A stretch of DNA of 64,000 nucleotides from Pseudomonas putida (GCF_028682635.1 NZ_JANHLK010000016.1:1-64000); one strand, 5' to 3'; positions 52,326 to 60,960 are shown, counted from the stretch's first letter. Numbers and translations: made by a program. The notes: generated by a model not told the origin, from the sequence alone.

Positions 52326-52403
52326 TTGCTGGAGAAGCAACCTGTCGACCGCGACTGCTCGAGCAGCAGCAGCCGATGCGCATTGCTGCTGGCAGGCCAG
52401 CAA
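52326..52403. promoter_or_regulatory. Putative enhancer-binding sites shared by divergent sigma-54 promoters
   Basis: Three inverted repeats: TTGCTGGAGAAGCAA (52326-52340), CTGCTCGAGCAGCAG (52355-52369) and half-sites TTGCTG (52383-52388) and CAGCAA (52398-52403). They sit between the two divergent sigma-54 promoters, 60 to 150 bases from each, and the first is 14 of 15 identical to the site upstream of the TonB operon. Confidence 0.62.
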
Positions 52404-52465
52404 TTTGCAGCACCTGGTCAATTCCTTGCAGGCGCCAAGCCACGTAAACCGGGGGTTTCAGCTGT

Positions 52466-52481
52466 TGGCACGGGCACTGCA
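52466..52481 (+). promoter_or_regulatory. Sigma-54 promoter of the rightward desulfination/importer operon
   Basis: TGGCACGGGCACTGCA differs from TGGCACGNNNNTTGCW at one base, with GG-N10-GC spacing. The predicted start near 52492 rules out the in-frame TTG at 52487 and makes the ATG at 52526 the likely initiation codon. Confidence 0.78.
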
Positions 52482-52525
52482 ATGGCTTGGGCAACAGTCA
52501 CATGCCCAACCAGATGGAGCTGCTC

Positions 52526-53581
52526 ATGACGCTTGCTGCGAAACACATCCAACCCGATACCACGGCAGAACTGGAGCAGATCTGGTTCACCCGTTGCCCG
52601 GTGCCGACGGCTTCCGGAATCGCCTATAAACTCGGCTGGCTGAGCGATGAATTCGCCGCTGACGGCCTGCCGGTTTCGACCCTGCAGGAGGCTCGTCAAC
52701 TGGGGCATCACCACTACGATCACGAGCTGCCGGGACTGTTTCGCGAAGGCGGTAACGTACCGGCGCTGGCAGCCCGTGCGGCCGGTGCGCCGAGCCGCTT
52801 GATCGGCCTGACCTGGATCGAGGAATGGCAAACCATCCTGGTTCGCCCTGACTCCGGCATCCAGCGCCCGCAGGATCTCAAAGGCAAGCGCCTGGCGCTT
52901 CCAGCCTGGGGTGAAACCCGCCCGGGGAGCATCGCTCGTGCCATGAGCCTGCACGGTTACAAAGGCGCACTGAGCCTGGCCGGGCTGGGTTTCGGTGATG
53001 TCGAACTGGTGGAGGTCGCCCTGCAGGACCAGGAGCGGGCGGCCAATCCCCAGGAAGGATTGCAGCGCCTGTGGTCGGGTCTCGATTACCTGGTGCGTGG
53101 GGAAGTCGACGCGGTTTATGTCAAAGGTGCTTCCGCCGCCGATGCCGCACGGCGTCTGGGCCTGGTGGTGGGTATCGACCTGGACCTGATCGCTGAACCG
53201 CGCTATCGCATCAACAACGGAACGCCGCGTCCGATCACCGTGCACCAGAGCCTGCTCGACAACCATTTCGACCTGGTGGTGCGTTTCCTCGCGCAAACCC
53301 TCAGCGCCGCCGATTGGGCTGCCAATAACCGCGAGGCACTCAATGCCATTCTCGAAGAGGAAACCCGTGCCGGCAGCGCCGGGGTCGCCGAGGCCTATCG
53401 CGGGGAATTCCACACCACGCTGGCACCGGACCTCTCTGCACAGCGTCTTGAGTTCCTCGATATCCAGAAAGACTTCCTTTACCTGCACGGCTTCCTGGAA
53501 CGCGATTTTTCCATCGCCGACTGGGTCGATCCGCGCCCGTTGCAAGCCGCCCATGAACTGTTGGCCAAGCGCCGCGCCTGA
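52526..53581 (+). CDS. DszB-like sulfinate desulfinase homologue 3
   Basis: A 351-residue cytoplasmic protein of the DszB group, from the ATG at 52526 with GGAG 8 to 11 bases upstream. EQIWFTRCPVPTASG carries C24 at the Cys27 position; H63 and R73 (HHHYDH, FREGGNVPAL) keep the His-x9-Arg spacing of the DszB active site. It differs substantially from the two paralogues at 43.5-45.7 kb, so probably acts on another sulfinate. It is the first gene of a rightward operon (desulfinase-like, aldolase-like, monooxygenase, dipeptide-type importer). A binding-protein role is the alternative, but there is no signal peptide. Confidence 0.7.
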   Translation: MTLAAKHIQPDTTAELEQIWFTRCPVPTASGIAYKLGWLSDEFAADGLPVSTLQEARQLGHHHYDHELPGLFREGGNVPALAARAAGAPSRLIGLTWIEEWQTILVRPDSGIQRPQDLKGKRLALPAWGETRPGSIARAMSLHGYKGALSLAGLGFGDVELVEVALQDQERAANPQEGLQRLWSGLDYLVRGEVDAVYVKGASAADAARRLGLVVGIDLDLIAEPRYRINNGTPRPITVHQSLLDNHFDLVVRFLAQTLSAADWAANNREALNAILEEETRAGSAGVAEAYRGEFHTTLAPDLSAQRLEFLDIQKDFLYLHGFLERDFSIADWVDPRPLQAAHELLAKRRA

Positions 53582-53596
53582 ATCCGGAGAACTGCC

Positions 53597-54328
53597 ATGA
53601 CCGTACTGATTAATGAACAACTGATCAGCCAAGCGCTGAAGGCCTTCATCGACAAGGTGCTGATCGAGGCTGAAGAAGCCTTCACGGTGTTCCGTGAAAC
53701 CAACACCATCACCGCCAATGGCACGGTAGGTTTCATCGAACGCGTACCCGGCGAAGAGCTGCTGGTGTCGGTCAACTACGGCGGTCCGTGGAACTACCGC
53801 AAACCACTGCAAGCGACGGTCACCGATTTTGACGGCAAGGTGATCTACGGCAAAGGCAAGGGCGGTTTGGGCCGCTACACCAGACTGTTCCAGCAGCATC
53901 CGGATGTCACCACCGTGTCCCACGTGCATTCGCCGTACCTCGGCGCCTGGGCACAGACCCATCGCACCCTGCCATTTCACTACGTGCCGGTGCAGCGTTA
54001 TCAACTGGCCCGGGAGTTGCCGGTCTACATCGACCGACGTCAGCCGGAAGTCGATTTCATCCTCGACAGGATTGCCGAGAACCCTTTCACCCTGGCGATT
54101 CTGGAAGCCAACGGTGGTTCTACCGTGTGGGGCAAACAGGGTTTGCGCGCCACGGCTGAATTCATCCTGTTGCTCGAGGAGGGGGCGCAACTGCAATTGC
54201 TCGCCGATGCCCTGGGCGGTTCCCGCGCCTACGGTCCCGGTGTGCTGACCCAGCAATGGAAAATGAGCGGGCTGTACGAAAAAGCCACGGAACTTGGCCT
54301 GGTGCCCGCCATCGATCGTCGCACCTGA
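53597..54328 (+). CDS. Class II aldolase/adducin-like protein lacking a zinc ligand
   Basis: A 243-residue protein of the class II aldolase fold (fuculose-phosphate aldolase/adducin group). The zinc pair H109-x-H111 is present in SHVHSPYLGAW, but the usual third ligand in an NHG motif is replaced: ILEANGGSTVWG reads NGG at 172-174. The enzyme may use another ligand or have lost aldolase activity. It lies 15 bases after the DszB-like gene and is followed by a REP pair. A role in handling the carbon skeleton left after desulfurisation is possible; no substrate is known. Confidence 0.7.
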   Translation: MTVLINEQLISQALKAFIDKVLIEAEEAFTVFRETNTITANGTVGFIERVPGEELLVSVNYGGPWNYRKPLQATVTDFDGKVIYGKGKGGLGRYTRLFQQHPDVTTVSHVHSPYLGAWAQTHRTLPFHYVPVQRYQLARELPVYIDRRQPEVDFILDRIAENPFTLAILEANGGSTVWGKQGLRATAEFILLLEEGAQLQLLADALGGSRAYGPGVLTQQWKMSGLYEKATELGLVPAIDRRT

Positions 54329-54357
54329 CCCGCCGATCTCCCAGCCACCAAAAAACC

Positions 54358-54442
54358 TGTGGGAACCGGCCTGCCGGCGATGGCGGCCGAGAAATTGATG
54401 CAGGGCCCGAGGGCCTCATCGCCGGCAGGCCGGCTCCCACAG
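54358..54442. repeat. REP pair inside the rightward sulfur operon
   Basis: Inverted copies (GGAACCGGCCTGCCGGCGAT and GCCGGCAGGCCGGCTCCCAC) in the 135-base gap between the aldolase-like and LLM 2 genes. It may divide the operon into two expression levels. Confidence 0.7.
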
Positions 54443-54463
54443 GTCGACACATAACCAAGGTAC

Positions 54464-55669
54464 ATGCCCATGGCTGTAAAAATTCTCTGGTACCTCACAA
54501 CCCCCGACGGGCCTTATCCGTGGGAGCCCGAGGGCCGCTGGAAAACCGATTTCGAGCATCTGAAGCAACTGGCCGTGGCCAGTGATCGCCTGGGGTATTA
54601 CGGATCGCTGCTGGGCTCCAGCCCCAACGAAAGCCTGGCCGTTTCCGCCGCGTTGATCGATGCCACCCAGCGCCTGCGTTTCCTGGTGGCGCAGCACCCC
54701 GGCGAGTTATCGCCCGCGGTGTTGGCCAAGTGGGCCCTGACCTTCGATCAGTTTTCCAACGGTCGTCTGTTGTTCAACGTTGTCAACGGCAACGATGCCG
54801 GCCTGGCTACCCTCGGCGTGCATTACCCCCACGATGAGCGCTATGACTTCAGCCTCGAGTACTGGCGAGCCTTCCAGGCCTTCTACGCCGGTGATACCTC
54901 GGGATATGACGGCCAGTACGTCAAGCTGGCACCGCGCACACCGGCCGCTGCCAGTCATCCATTGGGTGGCTGGCATCCGCCCAGGCAGAAACCCGGCATC
55001 CCGTTGTGGGGCGCCGGCACCTCGGGGCCGGGCGTTGCCCATTCCGTGCAGTTGCTCGACGTGTACCTGAGCTTCGCCAACACCCCACCAAAACTTGGCG
55101 AGAAATTCCGCAAAGTGGCGGCCGAGGCAGCAAAAATCGGTCGCGAGCTGACGTTCGGCACCCGCCTGCAAATCATTGTCCGTGAGACCGAAGAGGAAGC
55201 CTGGGCCCACGCCGAAAAGCTCTTGCAACGCACCTCGCTGCAAACCGCACGCGCGGCCATCGAACGGCAACTGCCACCGGGCGAGACCCTGGACAGCTTC
55301 CGCAGCGACGACCCGCAGATCCAGCGCAACGTCGACGCCGTCCGTGCAGGTCGCCTGCCCAAGGCAAGGGACCTGCAGATCTATCCCAACGTCTGGCTGG
55401 GTCCGAGCCTGTTCGGCTTCAACATCCTCGGCCCGGCGGCCGGCACCTATCTGGTAGGCAGCGCCGAGCAGGTTGCCGAGCGTATTCGCGAGTACGAAGC
55501 ACAGGGTACATCGGCGTTCATTCTCTCCGGCTTCCCGTTGATCGATGAGGCGCACCGGGTGGCGGACCTGTTGTTCCCATTGCTCGACCTTGATCACGGT
55601 TTCGACGTGCCGCGCCTGCGCGCTGACACGCCGGTGCCACAACGCGCCAACGTGGTCGAGCGGGCCTGA
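54464..55669 (+). CDS. SsuD-like FMNH2-dependent monooxygenase (LLM 2)
   Basis: A 401-residue luciferase-like monooxygenase of the alkanesulfonate type. Motifs: YYGSLLGSSPNESLAV, RLRFLVAQHPGELSPAVLAKWALTFD (read in parts), NGRLLFNVVNGNDAGLA, FGTRLQIIVRETEEEAW and YLVGSAEQVAERIREYEAQG, followed by FILSGFPLIDEAHRV as in SsuD. It probably removes sulfur from a sulfonate with reduced flavin. The ATG at 54464 has an AAGG site; a second ATG two codons later is possible. It follows the aldolase-like gene and precedes a dipeptide-type ABC importer by 10 bases. Confidence 0.82.
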   Translation: MPMAVKILWYLTTPDGPYPWEPEGRWKTDFEHLKQLAVASDRLGYYGSLLGSSPNESLAVSAALIDATQRLRFLVAQHPGELSPAVLAKWALTFDQFSNGRLLFNVVNGNDAGLATLGVHYPHDERYDFSLEYWRAFQAFYAGDTSGYDGQYVKLAPRTPAAASHPLGGWHPPRQKPGIPLWGAGTSGPGVAHSVQLLDVYLSFANTPPKLGEKFRKVAAEAAKIGRELTFGTRLQIIVRETEEEAWAHAEKLLQRTSLQTARAAIERQLPPGETLDSFRSDDPQIQRNVDAVRAGRLPKARDLQIYPNVWLGPSLFGFNILGPAAGTYLVGSAEQVAERIREYEAQGTSAFILSGFPLIDEAHRVADLLFPLLDLDHGFDVPRLRADTPVPQRANVVERA

Positions 55670-55679
55670 GGAGTCATTC

Positions 55680-57251
55680 ATGAGCGAAGGATTTTCCCGG
55701 CGCAGGTTTCTGGGTAACGGCCTGGCGGTCTGTGGTGGCCTGATATCAGGCAGCAGCCTGCTCAGCGGTTGCGACAGTGGAGCAGCCGTCAGTGGCGCAA
55801 CGGCATTGTCCAGTACACCGGTGCACGGCGGTCGTTTGCGGGTCGGCATTATCGATGGCGACCAGTCAGGCAACCTTGACGCGCATAAACCGGTGGGCGG
55901 CGGGATCATTCGCGGCTGGGCTCTGTACAGCAAGTTCTGGGAATGGAACACCGACGTCAGCACGCGCCTGGCCCTGGCCGAGTTCGCCGAGCCCAACGCC
56001 GATGCCAGCGCCTGGACCATTCGCATCAAGCCGGGGCTGGAGTTTCATCACGGCAAGAGCATCGGCGCCGACGACATGCTGTTCTCGATCCTGCGCCTGA
56101 CCGATCCGAAACTGGCATCGCCGTTTGCCGGCCTGGTGGGTGCGATCGATCGCAATGCCCTGCGCAAACTCGATGAGCGCACCATTGAAATCCGTTTCAA
56201 GCAGGGGCAGAGCTTTTTCCCGCTGGATGAAACCCTGATCAGTTTCGGTGGCATCGTTCCCACCGACTACGACCCGATCAGCAATCCGGTGGGCGCCGGG
56301 CCTTACAAACTCAAAAGCTTCATTCCCGGTCAGCGCTCGCTCTACGAGCGTTTTGCCAATTACTACAAGCCTGGCCAGCCCTATGCCGATGAGCTGGAAA
56401 TCATCGAATTCAAGGATCAGGTGTCCCGTGCCGCCGCGTTGCGTGCCGGGCAGATCGACGTCGCCAGCGGCGTGCAGGCTGAGCACAGCGCGTTGCTCAA
56501 GGCCGATTCCCGGCTCAATTTCTACGCGTCGCCCAGCACCTCGTTTACCGGCTTCAACCTGAATCTGGCCAAGGCGCCCTTTCAGGACCAGCGAGTGCGC
56601 CAGGCTTTTCGCCTGCTGGCTGATCGGCGTGAACTGGTCGATCGCGGCCTCAACGGTTTCGGACGGATCGCCAATGACCTGTATTCGCCCCATGACCCGA
56701 CGTACAACCACGGCATCGTCCAGCGTCCGTACGACCTGGATCAGGCGCGTTCGCTGTTGCGCCAGGCCGGGCAAAACGATCTGCGCGTGGAGCTGACCAC
56801 TACGCCGGGGCCGGGCGTCAATGCGGCGCTGGTGTTTGCCCAGCAGGCAAAGAAGGCCGGCGTCGAGATCAAGGTCACCCAGGTCGATGGCTCGGTGTTC
56901 AACGGTGCGCAACGGGAAAACTGGTCGTTGTCCCCGGGCTCCACTCCGGCCCGGGGTTTCCTTGCCTCGGCGCTGCACAACGACGCGCCCCAGGCCATTT
57001 ACAACCGTAGCAATTTCCACGACGAGCGTTTCACCTCGTTGTACCAACAGGCGTTGGCACAGCCGGATCTGCAACAGCGCAAGGTGCTCGTGCATGAAGC
57101 CCAGGCTATTCAACACGAGCGGGGCGGGCTGCTGATCTGGGGTTTCAATGACGTGCTGGATGCCGCCTCTGTTCGAGTCGCAGGGCTGGCGCCTGAACAA
57201 ACGACCTTTGCTTCATGGCGTTTCGATGAAATGTGGGTGAACCATGCCTGA
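55680..57251 (+). CDS. Tat-exported lipoprotein, peptide/nickel-type ABC binding protein
   Basis: A 523-residue family 5 solute-binding protein. The N-terminus has a twin-arginine signal (SRRRFLGNG) and a lipobox LLSGC with C31, so it should be a lipoprotein exported folded. The body has typical SBP_bac_5 segments (WTIRIKPGLEFHHGKSIGADD, NPVGAGPYKLKSF, KAPFQDQRVRQAFRLLADR). Upstream in-frame sequence belongs to the LLM 2 region; the ATG at 55680 fits the signal. It overlaps the first permease by 8 bases. Family members bind peptides, nickel, glutathione or opine-like molecules; here an organosulfur ligand is likely. Confidence 0.85.
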   Translation: MSEGFSRRRFLGNGLAVCGGLISGSSLLSGCDSGAAVSGATALSSTPVHGGRLRVGIIDGDQSGNLDAHKPVGGGIIRGWALYSKFWEWNTDVSTRLALAEFAEPNADASAWTIRIKPGLEFHHGKSIGADDMLFSILRLTDPKLASPFAGLVGAIDRNALRKLDERTIEIRFKQGQSFFPLDETLISFGGIVPTDYDPISNPVGAGPYKLKSFIPGQRSLYERFANYYKPGQPYADELEIIEFKDQVSRAAALRAGQIDVASGVQAEHSALLKADSRLNFYASPSTSFTGFNLNLAKAPFQDQRVRQAFRLLADRRELVDRGLNGFGRIANDLYSPHDPTYNHGIVQRPYDLDQARSLLRQAGQNDLRVELTTTPGPGVNAALVFAQQAKKAGVEIKVTQVDGSVFNGAQRENWSLSPGSTPARGFLASALHNDAPQAIYNRSNFHDERFTSLYQQALAQPDLQQRKVLVHEAQAIQHERGGLLIWGFNDVLDAASVRVAGLAPEQTTFASWRFDEMWVNHA

Positions 57252-58305
57252 ATCTTCCTGCAAGCATCCGCGCACACCAGCCTGGCTGTCCTGGTTCATC
57301 GGCCGCCTGGGTTATGGCCTGCTGACCGCTTGGGTCATCAGCCTGGTGGTGTTCATTGCCACGCAGGCACTGCCCTCGGACCCGGCGCGGGTGATCCTCG
57401 GTCCCGATGCGCCGCTGGAAAGCATCCTCACCTTGCAGCGCCAGTTGGGCCTGGACCGGCCGATCATCGAGCAATACCTGCGCTGGCTGGGAAATGCCCT
57501 GAGTGGCGAGCTGGGGGTATCGCTGGACTCCAATGTGCCGGTCGGCAACATCCTGTTCGGCCGCTTCGGCTACACATTGGCGCTGCTGGCCGGGGTGATT
57601 GCCGTGGTTGTGCCGGCGGCGTTGTTGCTCGGCGTGTCATTGGCCTTGCGCCGTGACAGTCGCCTGGATCGCTGGAGCCTGTCGCTGCTGATTTTCCTCA
57701 AGGCCACCCCGGGTTTTCTCCTGGCCATCGGTCTGGTGCTGCTGTTTTCCATGCCGCACATGGACGTGTTGCCGGCGGTGTCGATTCTCGATCCGGACAA
57801 ATCGCTGCTGCGCCAATTGCAGTTCCTGGTATTGCCGGTGCTGGCCCTGAGTCTGTCGACGTTGCCGTACCTGACGCGCATGGTGCGGGCGTCGATGATC
57901 GAGGCGCTGGAGTCCGACTATGTCGTCGCCGCCAGGCTGCGGGGTATTCCCGAGTGGCGAATCGTCTGGCGTCACACCTTGCCCAATGCATTGATCCCGG
58001 CGATCCAGGGCGTGGCCCTGACCTTGCGCACCTTGATCGGCGGGGCGCTGCTGGCCGAGGTGATCTTCAGCTATCCGGGCATCGGCACTTCGCTTAACTC
58101 GGCGATCCAGATGCGCGACTTGCCGATGGTCCAGGCCATCGTGCTGGTGATCACCCTGGGCGTGGTGTTGATCAACCTGTTCGCGGATCTGCTGACGGTG
58201 CTGCTGACGCCAAAACTGCGCACCGCCCGCCGGGTGACCATGATCCGGCGTAACCGTCGGGGCATCCAGCCCTGGTGGCGTCGCTCCCCATCCAAGGCAC
58301 CTTGA
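57244..58305 (+). CDS. Dipeptide-type ABC permease, DppB-like
   Basis: A 353-residue inner-membrane permease with an N-terminal helix, periplasmic loop (PSDPARVILGPDAPLESI) and five further helices; the EAA loop MIEALESDYVVAARLRGIPEWRIVWRHTLPNAL is the ATPase-docking motif. The basic C-terminal tail is longer than usual (about 25 residues). It overlaps the binding-protein stop and pairs with the DppC-like gene 10 bases later. Confidence 0.85.
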   Translation: MPESSCKHPRTPAWLSWFIGRLGYGLLTAWVISLVVFIATQALPSDPARVILGPDAPLESILTLQRQLGLDRPIIEQYLRWLGNALSGELGVSLDSNVPVGNILFGRFGYTLALLAGVIAVVVPAALLLGVSLALRRDSRLDRWSLSLLIFLKATPGFLLAIGLVLLFSMPHMDVLPAVSILDPDKSLLRQLQFLVLPVLALSLSTLPYLTRMVRASMIEALESDYVVAARLRGIPEWRIVWRHTLPNALIPAIQGVALTLRTLIGGALLAEVIFSYPGIGTSLNSAIQMRDLPMVQAIVLVITLGVVLINLFADLLTVLLTPKLRTARRVTMIRRNRRGIQPWWRRSPSKAP

Positions 58306-58315
58306 GAGGTGAGGC

Positions 58316-59161
58316 ATGACTGATTCGCGACCTGTGCGCTGGCCGCTGTGGCTGGCGCAACCGCAAACCCGCAAGGGCGCGTTGATTACCCTGGCGGTGG
58401 TGGTGCTTGCACTGCTTGGCCCTTTTTTAGCTCCCCACAGCCCAACGGAAATGCTCGGTTCGGTGTACGGCGCCCCCGTGGGCACAGCGTTGCTGGGCTA
58501 TGACTTTCTCGGCCATGACGTGTTGTCGCGCTTGCTCAGTGGCGGCGTGTCGGTGCTGTGGATGTCAGTGGCGGCAGCGTCGATCGCGTTGCTGGCGGGT
58601 AGCACCCTGGGCCTGTTGGCGGGATTTTCCCGGCGACGCCTGGATCAATTGATCACCTGGCTGGCGGACGTGTCGCTGGCCTTTCCCGACCTGATCCTGG
58701 TGCTGTTGATTGTCTCCATGCTGGGGCGTGCGCCTTGGCTGATCGTATTGACCGTGTCCATCGCCTTTACCCCGGGCGTGATTCGTCTGGCCCGGGGCAG
58801 CGCGGTGGCGGTGGCGGGGCAGGAGTTCGTCGAGGCCGCGCAGATGATGGGCTATTCAAGGCGGCGGATTCTGTTCAGGGAAATCCTGCCGAACATCCTT
58901 ACACCGCTGCTGGTGCACTTCGGCAACATGCTGACCTGGGGCGTGGGCATGCTTTCGGGGTTGAGTTTCCTCGGTTACGGCGTCGCGCCACCGACGGCTG
59001 ATTGGGGGCTGATGATCAACGAGAACCAGGCGGGTTTGCTGGTGCAACCTTGGGCGGTATTGGCCCCGGCGATCCTGATCGGCATCTTCGCCTATGGCAC
59101 CAATATCCTGGCCGAAGGCATCGGTCGCAGCAGTTCAAGGATCGGAGAGAAACAGCCATGA
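58316..59161 (+). CDS. Dipeptide-type ABC permease, DppC-like
   Basis: A 281-residue permease: N-terminal helix, the HDVLSRLLSGGVSVLWMS segment conserved in DppC/OppC, and the EAA loop QEFVEAAQMMGYSRRRILFREILPNI. It closes the translocation pathway with the DppB-like subunit. Its stop overlaps the ATPase start as ATGA (59158-59161). Confidence 0.85.
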   Translation: MTDSRPVRWPLWLAQPQTRKGALITLAVVVLALLGPFLAPHSPTEMLGSVYGAPVGTALLGYDFLGHDVLSRLLSGGVSVLWMSVAAASIALLAGSTLGLLAGFSRRRLDQLITWLADVSLAFPDLILVLLIVSMLGRAPWLIVLTVSIAFTPGVIRLARGSAVAVAGQEFVEAAQMMGYSRRRILFREILPNILTPLLVHFGNMLTWGVGMLSGLSFLGYGVAPPTADWGLMINENQAGLLVQPWAVLAPAILIGIFAYGTNILAEGIGRSSSRIGEKQP

Positions 59162-60960
59162 ACGCTATTGCCGGGATCGAATCCCGTCCTCCTGTAGTGA
59201 CTACGCAGGTGTTGCAGGTTCGCGATTTGCGCGTCGAGTTGCCGGGGCAGATCGACGTACTGTCCGGCGTCACCTTCAATCTTGAGCGCGGAGAAATTAT
59301 TGGATTGGTCGGGGAGTCCGGTTCCGGCAAGACCACCCTGGCTACCGCCTTGCTGGCCCATGCCCGAAGGGGCGCACGGATCGTCGGCGGGCAGGTCGAA
59401 GTGTCCGGTCAATCGCTGCTGACGCTTGCGGGCGAGGATCTGCGTCGGGCTCGGGGCAGCCTGATCGGCTACGTGGCCCAGGACCCGGCAACCGCGCTGA
59501 ATCCGGCGTTGCGTATCGGCAGTCTGCTGCGTGAAACCCTGGGCGTTCATCAGGTTGAACTCGATCGCGCCGCGCAACAGCAGCGCATCGTCGAGACCTT
59601 GCGCGACGTCGGCCTGCCCGATGATGCGCAGTTCCTGCGACGCTTTCCCCATCAACTGTCCGGCGGGCAGCAACAGCGGGTGATGCTGGCGCTGGCCTTC
59701 GTACTGCGTCCGGCATTGATCGTCCTCGACGAGCCGACCACTGCGCTGGACGTCACCACCCAGGCTCACATCCTGGCGACGTTGCGCCGGTTGTGTAAAA
59801 GCCTGGGCGTGGCGGCGGTGTATGTGTCCCATGACCTGGCGGTGATCAAGGACCTGGTGGACCGAGTGATGGTGATGTATGCCGGGCGTATCGTCGAGGT
59901 TGCACAGCGCGACGTGCTGTTCCACCAACCGGCTCATCCCTATACCCGGGGCTTGCTGGCGGCGATTCCCGATGTGTCGCAACGCCGGGACTTGCTGGCG
60001 ATTGCCGGACATGCACCGGCACCGGGACAGCGGCCGCAAGGATGTGCCTTCGCACCGCGCTGCTCCCGTCGCGTTGCGGCGTGTTCGGTACTCGAGCCGT
60101 CATTGCAGGAACTGTCGTTACGGCAGCGGGTGGCCTGCCTGGCCCCGCATCTTCAAGCCATGCAACGGGTTGCCCCAGCCTCTGTAGCGCCAATCGCCGA
60201 GGCGGTGGAGTGCCCGCCGCTGTTGGAGGTCAAGGACCTGAACCTGGCCTACGACCGGCAGGTGCTGTTCGATGTGTCGCTGCGGGTGGCTACCGGCGAG
60301 TGCCTGGCGCTGGTGGGCGAGTCCGGGTCGGGCAAGACCAGCCTGGCCCGTACCGTTGCCGGGCTGGGAGAAAACGCCGAGGGCGAGCTGCGTTACGCGG
60401 GCGAGTCGTTGAGCCTGTCGGCGCGGCAGCGCAGTGGGTCGCTACGGCATCAGATCCAGTACATCTTCCAGAATCCATACCGGGCGCTGAATCCGCGGCA
60501 AACGGTTTTCCAGACGCTGAGTGCGCCTTTGGAGCATTTCTTCGGTATCAAGGGAGCGTCTGCTCGGCAAAAAGTGCATGCCGTACTCAAGCGGGTCTCG
60601 TTGCCGTCCTCGGTGGCGGACCAGTATCCCCACAGCCTGTCCGGTGGTGAACGCCAGCGCGTGGCGATTGCACGGGCGTTGGTCTGTGAGCCAAAGCTGC
60701 TGATCTGCGACGAAATCACCTCGGCACTGGACGTCTCGGTACAGGCATCGATCCTGGCGTTGTTACGGCAATTGCAGCGGGAAGGGCTGACGCTACTGTT
60801 CGTCACCCACGACCTGGGCGTTGTCCGTGCCATTGCCGATCGGGTGTTGGTGCTGAAATTGGGAAGGGTGGTGGAGCAGGGGCGGGTCGATCAGGTCCTG
60901 GACCAACCGCAGGCGACCTATACCCGCACCCTGCTGGAGAACTCCCCGACATTGGGGTGA
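59158..60960 (+). CDS. Fused DppD-DppF-type ABC ATPase
   Basis: A 600-residue protein holding two complete ATPase domains in one chain. The first has Walker A GESGSGKTT (about 52-60), LSGGQQQRVMLALA and LIVLDEPTTALD, followed by the cysteine-containing oligopeptide C-terminal motif GCAFAPRCSRRVAAC. The second, from about residue 350, has GESGSGKTSL, LSGGERQRVAIARA and LLICDEITSALD. It powers the DppBC-like permeases. An upstream open frame from 59002 lies inside the permease gene and is discarded. It is the last gene of the rightward sigma-54 unit, directly before the REP array. Confidence 0.87.
   Translation: MNAIAGIESRPPVVTTQVLQVRDLRVELPGQIDVLSGVTFNLERGEIIGLVGESGSGKTTLATALLAHARRGARIVGGQVEVSGQSLLTLAGEDLRRARGSLIGYVAQDPATALNPALRIGSLLRETLGVHQVELDRAAQQQRIVETLRDVGLPDDAQFLRRFPHQLSGGQQQRVMLALAFVLRPALIVLDEPTTALDVTTQAHILATLRRLCKSLGVAAVYVSHDLAVIKDLVDRVMVMYAGRIVEVAQRDVLFHQPAHPYTRGLLAAIPDVSQRRDLLAIAGHAPAPGQRPQGCAFAPRCSRRVAACSVLEPSLQELSLRQRVACLAPHLQAMQRVAPASVAPIAEAVECPPLLEVKDLNLAYDRQVLFDVSLRVATGECLALVGESGSGKTSLARTVAGLGENAEGELRYAGESLSLSARQRSGSLRHQIQYIFQNPYRALNPRQTVFQTLSAPLEHFFGIKGASARQKVHAVLKRVSLPSSVADQYPHSLSGGERQRVAIARALVCEPKLLICDEITSALDVSVQASILALLRQLQREGLTLLFVTHDLGVVRAIADRVLVLKLGRVVEQGRVDQVLDQPQATYTRTLLENSPTLG

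Noticed and set aside
52418..54256. 612-codon minus-strand frame over the DszB-like and aldolase-like genes
   Set aside because: It crosses the sigma-54 promoter and two supported plus-strand genes and shows no motif.
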